DNA of 64,000 bases. Source: SXOA01 sp051004015. GTDB lineage: Bacteria > Planctomycetota > Planctomycetia > Pirellulales > Pirellulaceae. Of this stretch, positions 1-8,896 are shown in pieces. Position numbers and translations under genes: made by a program. The notes under the pieces were generated by a model. It made no database searches. It was not told the DNA's origin and worked only from the letters and a program-made list of their open reading frames with translations. Where the stretch lies: NCBI GenBank assembly GCA_051004015.1, contig JBPCKT010000073.1, positions 1-64,000 on the forward strand, written 5' to 3'. The stretch's first letter is position 1; each line of letters begins with the position of its first letter.

Positions 1-1184
1 CCACCAGGCCGACCGCCGCCAGGCATACCACCACCAGGCATACCACCACCAGGCATACCACCACCAGGCATACCACCACCAGGCATTCCGCCGCCAGGCA
101 TTCCGCCGCCAGGCATTCCGCCGGCTCCTCCGACCAAACCGCCGCTCATCTTGATCAGCTCGTCGTCCTTCTTTTTCAGGCCCTCCAGCCGCAATAGCTC
201 GGTGTGACAAGCGTAGAGAGCCAGGTAGCCCAAATTCTTGGCCATAGGCGAAATTGGCGGCACCACCGGCGCCTGATATTCAACGCGGGACATCACCTCG
301 GCAGCCGTGCAGCGGACAGATATCGGTTCCGCGTCGTTGGTGATGATGCCCTCCAAGAGCTTGTCAAAGCCTCCTTCAACCTTGAGAGCGTAGGCATGGC
401 CCAGCGCCTCCAGAGCGCGGCGGCGAAGCCAGGTCTGACCTTCGGCCGAACGGCCAGCCGGGGGAATCTTGGTCTGTACGATGCCCGTCAAATGGTCAAT
501 GATGTCGTTCCGCACCGCGGGCTGGATCTTCGTGCCGGCCGCCGCTTTGGAGTTGTCCCACTCCAAATGCCGGGACACACCCAGCAGTGCGCCGACGCGA
601 ACGGCTTCGTTATTCCCCGGCTTCTTCAGTTCGTCCGTAAGCGTGCTCAACGCCTTGATGTACGGCTCCGGCATTTGTTTGCCACTGGCTCCGCGGTTGG
701 GCTCGGTCTCGTTGAGCAAGCCGACAATTAAGATGGCGTTGTAGCGGACCGCTGGATGGAAGCCGGGATCCTGTGCGATTTTGGAAAGTTCACGATGGCT
801 CACATCCACCAACAGGTCGTGGGCGGCGGGGTTTTTGCTGGAAGCTTCCAATGAGAACCGGACAAAGCTGTCCCGCTCCTTCGGAAGTTTGTTCAGATTA
901 TCTTCGGTCGTCTGGGTCCATTGGGGAAATAGAACGAACTGGAAGTACTTTTCAAACGAACCCTCATGACCGTTGATGGAACCTCCACCGATGATCTTTT
1001 TGACGTTGTCGAAAATCGGTTTCGTGATCGCGAGATCATCTTTCTTTTTGGACCCCCATATCGGCGGTAGAGGCAGCACCTTGTAACCCGCTGCAGCCGG
1101 GGGCGCTGGGTCCGCACCAATAGCAACAGCGCTGAGGAGTAGAAAGTACGCACCCACGAGAATTGAACGAAGTTGCAATGACAT
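1..1184 (-). CDS. Secreted hypothetical protein with C-terminal GMPGG repeats (3' end outside window)
   Basis: Reading from an ATG at 1184 down to the window edge gives an open frame of about 394 codons, so the stop lies outside. The first 23 residues (MSLQLRSILVGAYFLLLSAV...) form a clear signal peptide ending near AIGA-DP. The middle is alpha-helical and rich in Leu, Ala and charged residues, in the style of HEAT-like planctomycete secreted proteins, but I do not recognise a named family. The last visible part is a run of seven GMPGG-type pentapeptides. It is divergent from the HDAC-like gene that follows. Function unknown; the frame itself is convincing because it stays open for 1.2 kb with a signal peptide at its start. 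Confidence 0.75.
   Translation of the reverse strand, partial: MSLQLRSILVGAYFLLLSAVAIGADPAPPAAAGYKVLPLPPIWGSKKKDDLAITKPIFDNVKKIIGGGSINGHEGSFEKYFQFVLFPQWTQTTEDNLNKLPKERDSFVRFSLEASSKNPAAHDLLVDVSHRELSKIAQDPGFHPAVRYNAILIVGLLNETEPNRGASGKQMPEPYIKALSTLTDELKKPGNNEAVRVGALLGVSRHLEWDNSKAAAGTKIQPAVRNDIIDHLTGIVQTKIPPAGRSAEGQTWLRRRALEALGHAYALKVEGGFDKLLEGIITNDAEPISVRCTAAEVMSRVEYQAPVVPPISPMAKNLGYLALYACHTELLRLEGLKKKDDELIKMSGGLVGGAGGMPGGGMPGGGMPGGGMPGGGMPGGGMPGGGMPGGGRPG
22..124. repeat. 15-bp tandem repeat coding GMPGG (7 copies)
   Basis: Seven tandem 15-bp units, starting at about 22, 37, 51, 66, 81, 96 and 111. The four units nearer the window edge carry ACCACC and the three nearer the gene body carry CCGCCG at the glycine codons, so the array looks like two separate expansions. 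The unit length is a multiple of three, so copy changes keep the reading frame of the host gene. Confidence 0.9.
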
Positions 1185-1362
1185 ACCTGTTCCCTTGTTC
1201 CGAAAACCTCGGCCCCTGTGGACACCACTAGCCACATCAGGTCGCGAGCATCGCTGGCGCGCATGCTCTCTGCTCCCGCCGAATGGCTACAATGACCCAT
1301 CACTCAGGTTAGTCGTTACCGCCGGACGGTGTCAACTATTTTCCATTTCCCCGGGAGAATCA

Positions 1363-2340
1363 ATGCCGACAACCGGCATGTTTCTCATTATGACGCTCCT
1401 CTACACCAGCCCGGTCTTTCTGGAGCACGACACGGGGGCTCATCCCGAGCGGGCCTTGCGCCTGACCACGATTTCCCGGCATTTGGAGGCCGAGGGGCTG
1501 GTGCAGCGATGCCATCAACCCCGGTGGAGCCCCGCCACTCGCCAGCAAATCAGCCGGCTGCACCGGGACTCCTGGTATGACGAATTGCGGGGATATGCGG
1601 AAGCGGGCGGGGGCCGCATCGAGGCGGACACGGTCGCTGGCCCGCGGTCTTTCGACGCCGCTGTTTTGGCCGCCGGCGCGGTATGCGACGCCGTCGGCCG
1701 CGTGGTCAAAGGCGACGACACGACGGCGCTTTGCCTGGTTCGTCCTCCGGGGCATCATGCGGTTCCCAAGGGAGCCATGGGCTTCTGTCTCTTCAATAAC
1801 ATTGCCATTGGGGCCAAGGAAGCAATTGCCGCTCACCAGCTCGACCGAGTGCTCATCGTCGATTGGGACGTCCATCACGGCAACGGCACCCAGGACATGT
1901 TTTGGGCCGACGAGCAAGTCGGCTTTCTTTCCATCCACCGCTGGCCGTTTTATCCCGGTAGCGGCGAAGGCGACGAAACGGGTGGCGGCAAAGGCCTCGG
2001 CGCCACGCGCAACCTGCCCATCGAATACGGCACCAGCCGCGCCGATTACCTGGCGCACTTCACTAATGAGCTGGCAGACTTCGCTTCCCACGTGAAGCCG
2101 CAACTGGTGCTCGTCAGCGCCGGCTTTGACGCCCATCGCCAGGACCCCATCGGCTCCCTGCAACTGGAGACCGAGGATTTCGCCGAGCTGACCCAGGTTG
2201 TGAAGCAAATCGCCGCCGTGTACGCCGGCGGGCAGCTCGTCAGCGTCCTCGAAGGGGGCTACCATCCCGACCGCCTGGCGGAATCGGTGGGGCTGCACCT
2301 GGCGGGCCTGCTGGAATCGGGATCGCCGACACAAGCCTGA
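1363..2340 (+). CDS. Histone deacetylase-like amidohydrolase (acetoin utilisation/acetylpolyamine family)
   Basis: A zinc hydrolase of the arginase/deacetylase fold that removes acetyl groups from lysine or polyamine-type substrates in the cytoplasm; the exact substrate cannot be told. Visible motifs are RPPGHHA (residues 127-133, with the His pair 131-132), FCLFNNIA (141-148), DWDVHHGNGT (167-176, zinc ligands D169 and H171), SAGFDAH (252-258, zinc ligand D256) and LEGGY near the C-terminus. About 325 residues, usual for the bacterial class II-like members. I chose ATG 1363 because GGGAGA lies five bases before it; the family-conserved part begins at a later in-frame ATG (1390), which is the alternative start. 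Single gene, followed by a repeat-rich gap. Confidence 0.92.
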   Translation: MPTTGMFLIMTLLYTSPVFLEHDTGAHPERALRLTTISRHLEAEGLVQRCHQPRWSPATRQQISRLHRDSWYDELRGYAEAGGGRIEADTVAGPRSFDAAVLAAGAVCDAVGRVVKGDDTTALCLVRPPGHHAVPKGAMGFCLFNNIAIGAKEAIAAHQLDRVLIVDWDVHHGNGTQDMFWADEQVGFLSIHRWPFYPGSGEGDETGGGKGLGATRNLPIEYGTSRADYLAHFTNELADFASHVKPQLVLVSAGFDAHRQDPIGSLQLETEDFAELTQVVKQIAAVYAGGQLVSVLEGGYHPDRLAESVGLHLAGLLESGSPTQA

Positions 2341-2342
2341 AG

Positions 2343-2420
2343 CGCCAGCGAAGGAAACAGCCGCTCGGGTGGTCGGGTTAACACCAATTCTCCCCCCTCC
2401 CGCGGTTTCCTTCGCTGGCG
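2343..2420. repeat. Inverted repeat, 16-bp perfect arms, CGCCAGCGAAGGAAAC
   Basis: Arms at 2343-2358 and 2405-2420 are perfect reverse complements, separated by 46 bp, starting three bases after the stop codon of the HDAC-like gene. The arm resembles the CGCCAGCGAGGGA core of the repeats at 23315 and 54058. Confidence 0.8.
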
Positions 2421-2526
2421 ACTTACGTCAAATTCGCTCGTCATAAGTCCCCGAGGGTCGCCATTGCCGCGAATCACGGACAGTCCCCTGAAAAGCCGGT
2501 TTTGATACCGGTTTCAAGGCTCGCCA

Positions 2527-2561
2527 AGTTGCGCCGGATCGCCCAGCGGAGTGGCGCAACT
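2527..2561. repeat. Hairpin, AGTTGCGCC arms
   Basis: Perfect 9-bp arms at 2527-2535 and 2553-2561 with a 17-nt loop. Confidence 0.7.
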
Positions 2562-2667
2562 CTTTGTTCTGCTGTATCTTACGGCGACCGGCTTGATACA
2601 TCGTGCCCGAATCAGGTCCATTCTTGATACACCCCCCGGCTGCCGCAGTGACGCACTTTTCCCGCGA

Positions 2668-2697
2668 GACTTACGTTGATTGTCCGTGACGTAAGTC
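2668..2697. repeat. Palindromic site GACTTACGT-N12-ACGTAAGTC
   Basis: Perfect 9-bp arms at 2668-2676 and 2689-2697. The same word also occurs at about 2420-2429 and 22622-22631 in intergenic DNA. It could be a regulator-binding site or a repeat half; there is no proof of either. Confidence 0.55.
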
Positions 2698-2718
2698 AGC
2701 ACGACGGAAATAAAAACT

Positions 2719-2896
2719 GGAGATGGGACACGGAAAACACGGGGAACACGGCTGAATCACTCAGACAATCGGGAGCCGCGGTTTTCCTGGACCTAATGAT
2801 GGAGAACAGAATCATCCGAGGAAAGAGCGAGCATGGTCACATCGCTTGAACATTGCGTTCGCTGTGTTCTCGGTGTTTTCCGTGTCCCATTCTCCA
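2719..2896. repeat. MITE-like element with about 33-bp imperfect terminal inverted repeats
   Basis: The left end (2719-2751, GGAGATGGGACACGGAAAAC and onward) is matched by the reverse complement of 2861-2896 with only a few mismatches. The 178-bp unit has no gene inside. Clear target-site duplications are not visible. Confidence 0.55.
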
Positions 2897-2959
2897 TCCC
2901 CTCGGCGGCGATTCCCGTCAGTTGCCATAACCGGGTGCAGACTCTCTCCCCCTCCGCAG

Positions 2960-2975
2960 CCCCGGCGCGCCGGGG
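2960..2975. repeat. Perfect 16-bp palindrome CCCCGGCGCGCCGGGG
   Basis: Self-complementary over all 16 bases, between the convergent genes. Confidence 0.7.
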
Positions 2976-3175
2976 TCGCGGATTTCCGTTTTGGCCAACA
3001 CAACCGGATTGAGAAAGAACGCACCCTCCTGGCCACCTGTCGAGAGCTCCGCCTGGGCTGCCCGTATTATATACGCATGTCCAGTTAAACTCGGTGCATT
3101 TTCCAAAATATCTTGACTATTCTGGAATCCTCGCACCTCGCCCCGGAATTGGTTTGGGGAGGCCAGGGGGAGCCT

Positions 3176-4219
3176 CTACTTCTTCTCGGCAGCTTTCGGC
3201 TCGTCCTTCTTGCTCTCGGCTTTCTTGGGCTCAGCCTTGGGCTCAGCCTTGGGCTCCTCTTTCTTGGGAGCGGCCCTTTCCAGCGACCAGGCGACCAGCC
3301 ATTTCTCGCTGTTGCGTTTCAGGACAAAGTCCTTCAGCAGCCGCTCCTGCATGTCGGCAAAGTGCCCCGCGCCGTAGAAGATGCCGATTTTCTTTTTTCC
3401 CGCTGCTAGCTCTTTGGTGAGGACTTCGAGGGCCTTCTTGTTGCGCTCGGAGATGATGGTGGAGCCTTCCGGGCCGCCGAGGATGTCGAGCTGACTTTCG
3501 GCGTTCTCGAGCTGCTCCGCCATGGCGATCTTGAGCTTGAGGTTGCGGTCGCGCGAGAAAAGGGCCATCAGAAGAGCGGCGTCTCCGCCACCGTCCCCTT
3601 TCTGCTGCTGGGCCATCCCCTGCCCCATCATCTTCAGAAACATTTTCATGAAGCTTTCCCCCCGGTCCGTCATGCTCTTATTGAATTCATCCGGAGACAT
3701 GTCGGCGTGCATGAAGTTTTTCTTGGTGTAGTCAATGCAATCGAGCTGGTGTTCGAGACCCAGCATCGATTTCATCCCGTCCTGCAGCAGACCGATGGGA
3801 TGCGTGCTAGCCCCCTTGGTGCGAGCTTCCTTGTTGACGACCGTGCCCTGCGGGGCGACCAGTTCGTAGAGCACGACGTCATACGTATCAAAGAGCTGGT
3901 TGAGGTCGTCATAATAACTCTTCTCGCCCACATGCACGGCCCCAATCAGGTCCACGGTCACGCCCGGCTTGCTGTCGTTAGCCGAAACGTAGCTGGTGAC
4001 GGCGGTCTCCATGGCCACCGGATTTCCCTTGTCGTTGCGGCGGACCCGCATGAAACGGTCGGTGGATTTTTCCTTGGCCGGCTGTTTTTCTGGATCCTTT
4101 TTGGGTGTTGTCGCGGGTGCCTTCGCGTCTCCCTTGGCGGGCTCGTCGGCACGGATGAATGCCCCAAAGAAGGCAAAGGCCAGGAACAGTTGCAGTGCTA
4201 GCGGGAAGCGGCGAAACAT
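3176..4219 (-). CDS. TraB/GumN-like secreted protein
   Basis: 347 residues. An N-terminal signal peptide (MFRRFPLALQLFLAFAFFGA) is followed by a Lys/Pro-rich linker, then a TraB/PrgY/GumN-type domain: GAVHVGEKSYYDDLN near residues 94-108, a hydrophobic strand ending in YELV, and the paired C-terminal GIFYGAGHFADM near 285. In this superfamily the two GxxH/GAGH segments are thought to form a metalloprotease-like site. The C-terminus is a low-complexity tail of KAEPK-type repeats. Family members act in envelopes (bacteria) or bind signalling peptides (PrgY), but the role here is unknown. Divergent from the barrel protein at 4525. Confidence 0.78.
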   Translation of the reverse strand: MFRRFPLALQLFLAFAFFGAFIRADEPAKGDAKAPATTPKKDPEKQPAKEKSTDRFMRVRRNDKGNPVAMETAVTSYVSANDSKPGVTVDLIGAVHVGEKSYYDDLNQLFDTYDVVLYELVAPQGTVVNKEARTKGASTHPIGLLQDGMKSMLGLEHQLDCIDYTKKNFMHADMSPDEFNKSMTDRGESFMKMFLKMMGQGMAQQQKGDGGGDAALLMALFSRDRNLKLKIAMAEQLENAESQLDILGGPEGSTIISERNKKALEVLTKELAAGKKKIGIFYGAGHFADMQERLLKDFVLKRNSEKWLVAWSLERAAPKKEEPKAEPKAEPKKAESKKDEPKAAEKK

Positions 4220-4524
4220 TGATTTTCTCGGATCGTGGAGAATAGCGGGAACAGCAACGGCTCGTCCAAAGTATACGCGGACGAAAGAGTTGCAGCAATT
4301 ATCTCTACCCTGGCTGATAATCGCAGGTTTCGGCTGAGTCCCTACTCCCCCGCTCGCAGCCGACGCGCCCTACAGCCGGATTTCACGGAATTACTTGCCT
4401 TTCTTACTCAACTTCCAAACACGGCATATCCGATACTACCGTCACATACGGAAAAAGTGTTTCCGTCTGCCGTCCCCCCATGGACGTCCTGGTAACGAAG
4501 CTCAGCCGAAGGTGGAACCGAACC
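4220..4524. other. Divergent promoter region, no gene seen
   Basis: 305 bp between the divergently transcribed TraB-like and barrel genes. I see no coding frame and no strong hairpin; it must hold both promoters, but I cannot place a convincing -35/-10 pair. Confidence 0.5.
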
Positions 4525-5802
4525 ATGTCGCTGAAGACCATGTCGCTGAAGAGCCAATTTGCGTGGATTGCCGCCCTGATGGCGGTAATCTCGGTGGCTG
4601 GTGTGGCCAATGCCCAAAGGACAACCGTCTCCCATGCTTCGCATGTGGGGGTGAACCCCTTCATCGAGCCGGACTATTTCCGGCCCGACCTGCAGTTCTT
4701 CGCTCCGGCCGAGGTTGATCCGTATAGCGGCGGCGAACCCGCGAACACCGGCTTCTACATCGCCATTGACAAGCTGAGCGTCGCCGTGTCGCGGCCGGAA
4801 GGAAACGCCTACACCTTTGACCCCGTCGTCACCGCCAACAGCGTCTTTCCCCTCGCGTTTCGATCCACGGTCGATTCGGCATCCCTGAACTCCGAGACAG
4901 AAACTGACTTCACTTGGGGCAACCGGGTGGACTTCGGGTACATGACTCCGGAACGGATCGGCTGGTCGAGCACGATCTATCACATTAGCGGTCCGAACGA
5001 GGCCCTGGTCACGCCGCGCGAGCGGCCCAACCGGCGCAACGAGGACGATGGCTCGGACGGACTGGATCCGGGTACTACCGAAAGCGTGCCGATTCTCCTC
5101 GACCGCAATCCTCGCTTCTACGACATTACCCAATCGATCAACGGGGCCTCCTTCACCAGCGCCGAACTGAATCGAGTCTGGCGGCGGAAAGAACTCCACT
5201 ATGGCGGAATCTTGGAGCCGTACATCGGAGCCCGCTATATGAACTTCAAAGACAGGACCCGCCGCGACGGCTATGGCCGGTTTGCCACCACGACGATCGG
5301 TATTGCCGGACAAGACCCTGCGGATGGGCTCGATGAACCGGCCAATCCCCATGACCTGGGCTCCTGGGAAATCTATAACCAGAACTACTCGGTGCTTGAG
5401 AACCACATGATCGGCGGCCAAATCGGTTTTCGGCTGAGCAAGTCGGTCGGTCACTGGAACCTGTCGTCCGATCTCAAGTTCTTCGCCGTGCAAAACTTTC
5501 AGCGTCTCTCGAACAAGCTCGTCGCGACCCGAACGCACTACACGCCGCACACGGCTCCCCAGGAGGATGTGGTCGTGGAACGAACAGAGTCGTTCCTCAC
5601 CCACGACGATGCCTCGGAGTTCGTCTGGGGCGGCGAGTGGCGAGCCGAGGCGACCTACACGCTCACCCGGGACGTCGCGCTGCGAAGCGGCTTCACCTTG
5701 CTGGATCTGGGGCGCGGGATCGGCCGGGGTGGCGACCTGGCGTTCAACCAGCAGGACGTACTGATCTACGGCGTTACGTTTGGCATCGACGTCAACCGCT
5801 AG
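4525..5802 (+). CDS. Outer-membrane beta-barrel protein, planctomycete type
   Basis: 425 residues from ATG 4525. The stretch SQFAWIAALMAVISVAGVANA is a signal peptide with an ANA-QR cleavage site. The mature part is rich in alternating Tyr/Phe/Trp and polar residues (for example NQNYSVLENHMIGGQIGFRL, EWRAEATYTLTRDVALRSGF), as in beta-barrels, and ends in a short strand GVTFGIDVNR. Similar barrel proteins are abundant in planctomycetes; the cargo is unknown. AAGGTGG lies about ten bases before ATG 4525, and the signal peptide fits this start better than the upstream ATG 4480. Confidence 0.72.
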   Translation: MSLKTMSLKSQFAWIAALMAVISVAGVANAQRTTVSHASHVGVNPFIEPDYFRPDLQFFAPAEVDPYSGGEPANTGFYIAIDKLSVAVSRPEGNAYTFDPVVTANSVFPLAFRSTVDSASLNSETETDFTWGNRVDFGYMTPERIGWSSTIYHISGPNEALVTPRERPNRRNEDDGSDGLDPGTTESVPILLDRNPRFYDITQSINGASFTSAELNRVWRRKELHYGGILEPYIGARYMNFKDRTRRDGYGRFATTTIGIAGQDPADGLDEPANPHDLGSWEIYNQNYSVLENHMIGGQIGFRLSKSVGHWNLSSDLKFFAVQNFQRLSNKLVATRTHYTPHTAPQEDVVVERTESFLTHDDASEFVWGGEWRAEATYTLTRDVALRSGFTLLDLGRGIGRGGDLAFNQQDVLIYGVTFGIDVNR

Positions 5803-5841
5803 CAGGCCGAAGTATTTGGGGGCGAGGGCCGCGGGACGGAA

Positions 5842-5865
5842 ATGCAGCAGCTTCGGCTGCCGCAT
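5842..5865 (+). terminator. Hairpin with TTCG tetraloop after the barrel gene
   Basis: Stem ATGC-A-GCAGC / GCTGC-C-GCAT closed by a TTCG loop, 40 bp after the stop at 5802. One A-C mismatch. There is no T-run behind it, so it may slow polymerase or only protect the mRNA end. Confidence 0.45.
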
Positions 5866-5955
5866 TCGGTCCTGCGGCCTTGGCATTTCTTGAGGTGCGG
5901 AGCGGGAGAATCCCGCAACGGTAGTCCAGACAGTAGGATGAGAACCGCGACAGCC

Positions 5956-6156
5956 CTAAGCCTTCGCCGTGTGCAGCTTGCGAATGTCTTCCAACTCCAC
6001 GCTCAGCCGGTGGCGAAGGGGACTTTCGGCCCGCAATTCTTCCAGCAGGGCCTCGGCCTTATCGAACGTGTCGGGGGGAACATCCTTGCGATTGAACAGA
6101 TTTCGGAAGCTGCGCTGAACTTCATTCTCGGTGAGCAAGGTGACCTCCCGCTGCAT
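5956..6156 (-). CDS. Small hypothetical protein
   Basis: A 66-residue frame from ATG 6156 (MQREVTLLTENEVQRSFRNL...), extendable to a TTG at 6195. The product is charged and helical, predicted soluble, with no motif I recognise. Codon use fits a real gene (G/C in third positions, sensible residue mix) and no better frame occupies the gap between the barrel gene and selB. It is divergent from selB. Real gene likely but unproven. Confidence 0.5.
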   Translation of the reverse strand: MQREVTLLTENEVQRSFRNLFNRKDVPPDTFDKAEALLEELRAESPLRHRLSVELEDIRKLHTAKA

Positions 6157-6343
6157 GTCCCGCAAAGCGGCACGGGGTGCAGCTTGATGCGGCAAAAAAA
6201 GCCATCCGAGCGATGCCGGACGGCCCGGGCACTAGGCCCGTCTTCTACCTTCATTCTATTGGCGGCAGCCCGGCGTGCAATAGCGTTGCAAGGGTGCGGC
6301 TTGCTTCTCGCGGTTGGGTCGCCGCGTCCTCTATACTGCCCGA

Positions 6344-8275
6344 ATGTCAACAAATTTCATTCTGGGAACCGCCGGCCACATCGATCACGGCAAAACGTCC
6401 CTGATTCGGGCCCTCACCGGGATCGACACGGACCGCTTACCCGAGGAAAAACGCCGCGGCATCACGATAGACATCGGCTTCGCCAATCTGACCCTCGGCA
6501 AGTATCAGCTAGGCATCGTGGATGTGCCGGGGCACGAGCGGTTCGTCCGCAACATGCTGGCCGGAGCGACCGGAATGGACCTGGCCCTGCTGGTGATAGC
6601 AGCGGATGACTCCATCAAGCAGCAGACGCGAGAACACCTGGACATCCTGCGGATGCTCGACCTGAAAGCAGGACTCATCGCCTTGACGAAATGCGATTTG
6701 GTCGAAGCCGACTGGCTGAATCTGGTCGAGCAGGAAATCCGGCAGTTTGTCCGCTGCACGCTGCTGGAGGAAGCGGCAATCGTGCGAACGAGCATGACGA
6801 CGGGACAGGGAATCGATCGGCTACGGGAAGAATTAGAGACGATCGCTGGAATCGCGGAAAGCTCGGCGATGGAAGCCGAGGGCGCACCTTTTCGAATGGC
6901 AATTGACCGCACTTTCACGGTGGCAGGACATGGGACGGTGGTGACGGGCAGCATCTCCAGCGGCGTTGCCCGCGGGGGCGACGACCTGGTGATAGAACCC
7001 GGCGGCATTGCCGTCCGTGTGCGGGGATTGCAAAACCACGATCAGCCCGCCGGCGAAGTGCGCCGCGGGCAACGAGCGGCTATCAACCTGGCGGGCGTGC
7101 ATCACGACGCCATCCGCCGCGGGCAAGAGCTTGCCGCGCCGGGGCACCTGTTGCCAAGCAAACTGTTGACGGTATCGGTGTCGCTGCTCTCCGACTCGCC
7201 GCCGCTGAAGAACCGTACTCGCCTGCGGGTCCATCTGGGGACCGCGGAAATCCTGGCGACCATCGTTCTGCTAGGCAAGGAGCGCCTGATGCCGGGTGAA
7301 TCGGGCCCGGCCCAGCTCTATCTGGCCGAGCCTGCCGTCGCTACCTGGAACCAGCCGCTCGTGTTGCGGAGCGAATCGCCCGTGGCGACGATCGGCGGCG
7401 GCCGAGTGCTGGAGCCCAATGCGCAGCGGCTGCGGCGGCCGGATGAAGTGACGCTAGGCCAGGTGCGGTTACTGCAATCGAAGGAGCCGGTGGAACGGGG
7501 GGCAGCTTCGTTGTTTCTGGCGGGGACCAAGGATTGGCGTGAAGCCGATCTGCCGCGCATCGCGGGCGTTGCGAGCGGCGGGAAAATCCGCGAAGAGCTA
7601 TTGGCCAAGGGCTTGCTCATCGAGGTCCAGGTTGCCCCGACACGTCGCGTTTCTCTCCACCGGCAAGTGTTGGAGCAGCTCGCCAAACGAGTCGAAGCCG
7701 CGCTCCTCGCCCAGCATCAAAGGAACCCGCTGAAGCTGCAATTCCCGCGAGAGTCCATCGCTCACGGCTTTGAGTACGTGGAACCGGCGGTGTTTTCGGC
7801 GGTGCTTGACCAGATGGCCAAGGCGGGAACGGCACGAATCTCACCGCAGGGACTCTCTCTCGTGGGCCAAGGCCCAAAGCTTTCTCGAAACGAGCAGACG
7901 CTGTATCAACAGTTGCTGGAGTGGTTTCGCGCCGCCGGAATTCCCTCTCCCACCGTGGAAGATTGCCAGCAAAAGGCCGCCAAGAATCAGGCCTCTGTCC
8001 CGCAGCTCCTGGCGCTGGCCGCGGGAGACGGCCAGCTCGTGGAGATCGCCGCCGGCTACTACCTGCACCACGAGGTCGAAGCCGCTGCCCACGCCGCCGT
8101 CGCCGCTCACGAAAAGATGAAATCCGGCAGCGGTCTGACGCTCAGCGAAATCCGCGAGCTCCTCGCCACCAGCCGCAAGTACGCCGTGCCGCTCTGCGAG
8201 TATTGGGACAAGGTGCAGTTCACCAAAAGGAACGGCGATTTGCGGACGTTGGGCAACCCTATTCCGCCGAAATGA
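6344..8275 (+). CDS. selB: Selenocysteine-specific elongation factor SelB
   Basis: GTPase that brings Sec-tRNA(Sec) to the ribosome at UGA codons marked by a SECIS hairpin. 643 residues. G1 GHIDHGKT at 11-18, the switch segment RRGITIDIGF at 37-46, G3 DVPGH at 60-64, G4 TKCD at 115-118, then EF-Tu-like domains 2 and 3, and a C-terminal half of about 250 residues that fits the winged-helix SECIS-binding module. ATG 6344 is chosen because the G domain starts right there. No selA, selC or selD is visible in this window, so the rest of the pathway would have to lie elsewhere. Its 3' end overlaps the convergent coaB by 17 bp. Confidence 0.95.
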   Translation: MSTNFILGTAGHIDHGKTSLIRALTGIDTDRLPEEKRRGITIDIGFANLTLGKYQLGIVDVPGHERFVRNMLAGATGMDLALLVIAADDSIKQQTREHLDILRMLDLKAGLIALTKCDLVEADWLNLVEQEIRQFVRCTLLEEAAIVRTSMTTGQGIDRLREELETIAGIAESSAMEAEGAPFRMAIDRTFTVAGHGTVVTGSISSGVARGGDDLVIEPGGIAVRVRGLQNHDQPAGEVRRGQRAAINLAGVHHDAIRRGQELAAPGHLLPSKLLTVSVSLLSDSPPLKNRTRLRVHLGTAEILATIVLLGKERLMPGESGPAQLYLAEPAVATWNQPLVLRSESPVATIGGGRVLEPNAQRLRRPDEVTLGQVRLLQSKEPVERGAASLFLAGTKDWREADLPRIAGVASGGKIREELLAKGLLIEVQVAPTRRVSLHRQVLEQLAKRVEAALLAQHQRNPLKLQFPRESIAHGFEYVEPAVFSAVLDQMAKAGTARISPQGLSLVGQGPKLSRNEQTLYQQLLEWFRAAGIPSPTVEDCQQKAAKNQASVPQLLALAAGDGQLVEIAAGYYLHHEVEAAAHAAVAAHEKMKSGSGLTLSEIRELLATSRKYAVPLCEYWDKVQFTKRNGDLRTLGNPIPPK

Positions 8276-8894
8276 GCCGCTCTCCGATCACTCGCATAAT
8301 TCCGCGGGCGACATCTTCCTTGTTGCCGTCGATCGCCGCGATCACCTGCCCGGTCTCATCCAGGACTTCCACCTGGTTGTCGAGCGCATCCATCGCAGCC
8401 GGGCCGTTGAGCACGATTAGGTCGCAGCTCTTCTTCTCCAGTTTGACGAGCGCCCGGAACCGTTGATCGTCGGTTTCGAGGGCAAAGCCGACGAGCCATT
8501 GCCCCGGCCGCTTGGTGGCCCCCAGCGTGGCCATCACATCCGGAGTTTCCACCAGGTGCAATTCCAGCGGCTGGCCGGTCTTGGCAATTTTCTTGCTCTC
8601 GACATGGACCGGGCGGTAATCGCAAGGCGCGGCGGCACCGATGACGCCATCGCAGTGGGGAAATTCCCGCTGGCAGGTTTCCAGCAGCTCCTCGGTGGAA
8701 ATCACCGGCAGTACCCTGGCCCGCTGGGGATATTCGACTGCCACTGGGCCGCTGACTACGACCACCTCGTGTCCCGCCCCAAGTGCCGCTTCCGCGAGAG
8801 CACGTCCCATCCGCCCGCTGGAGGCGTTGGTTAGATATCGGACCGGGTCCAGATACTGGCGCGTCGGGCCGGAAGTAATCAGGATGCGTGCCAT
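8259..8894 (-). CDS. coaB: Phosphopantothenate-cysteine ligase (CoaB domain only)
   Basis: Joins 4'-phosphopantothenate and cysteine on the way to coenzyme A. 211 residues with the CoaB hallmarks: ITSGPTRQYLDPVRYLTNAS then SGRMG near the N-terminus (the Asn of the TNxSSGxMG motif takes part in the acyl-nucleotide step), APCDYRP at about 89-95 and the KKIAKTG lysines just after. The CoaC decarboxylase half found in Dfp fusion proteins is missing, so CoaC should be a separate gene. It starts two bases after the stop of nagA and is almost surely co-transcribed with it. Confidence 0.9.
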   Translation of the reverse strand: MARILITSGPTRQYLDPVRYLTNASSGRMGRALAEAALGAGHEVVVVSGPVAVEYPQRARVLPVISTEELLETCQREFPHCDGVIGAAAPCDYRPVHVESKKIAKTGQPLELHLVETPDVMATLGATKRPGQWLVGFALETDDQRFRALVKLEKKSCDLIVLNGPAAMDALDNQVEVLDETGQVIAAIDGNKEDVARGIMRVIGERLISAE

Positions 8895-8896
8895 GG

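Larger units (their letters stand above)
2341..3175. other. Gene-free region rich in inverted repeats
   Basis: No convincing coding frame in 835 bp. It is packed with inverted repeats (listed separately at 2343-2420, 2527-2561, 2668-2697, 2719-2896 and 2960-2975) and several copies of short words such as GACTTACGT and CTTGATACA. It lies between two convergent genes (HDAC-like and TraB-like), so it may hold terminators and accumulated small mobile palindromes. Confidence 0.7.

Noticed and set aside
1..124. Possible CRISPR array
   Set aside because: The 15-bp units follow one another without spacers and code GMPGG in the frame of a secreted protein.
4408..5886. 492-codon minus-strand frame
   Set aside because: Antisense of the outer-membrane barrel gene, which has a signal peptide and ribosome site.
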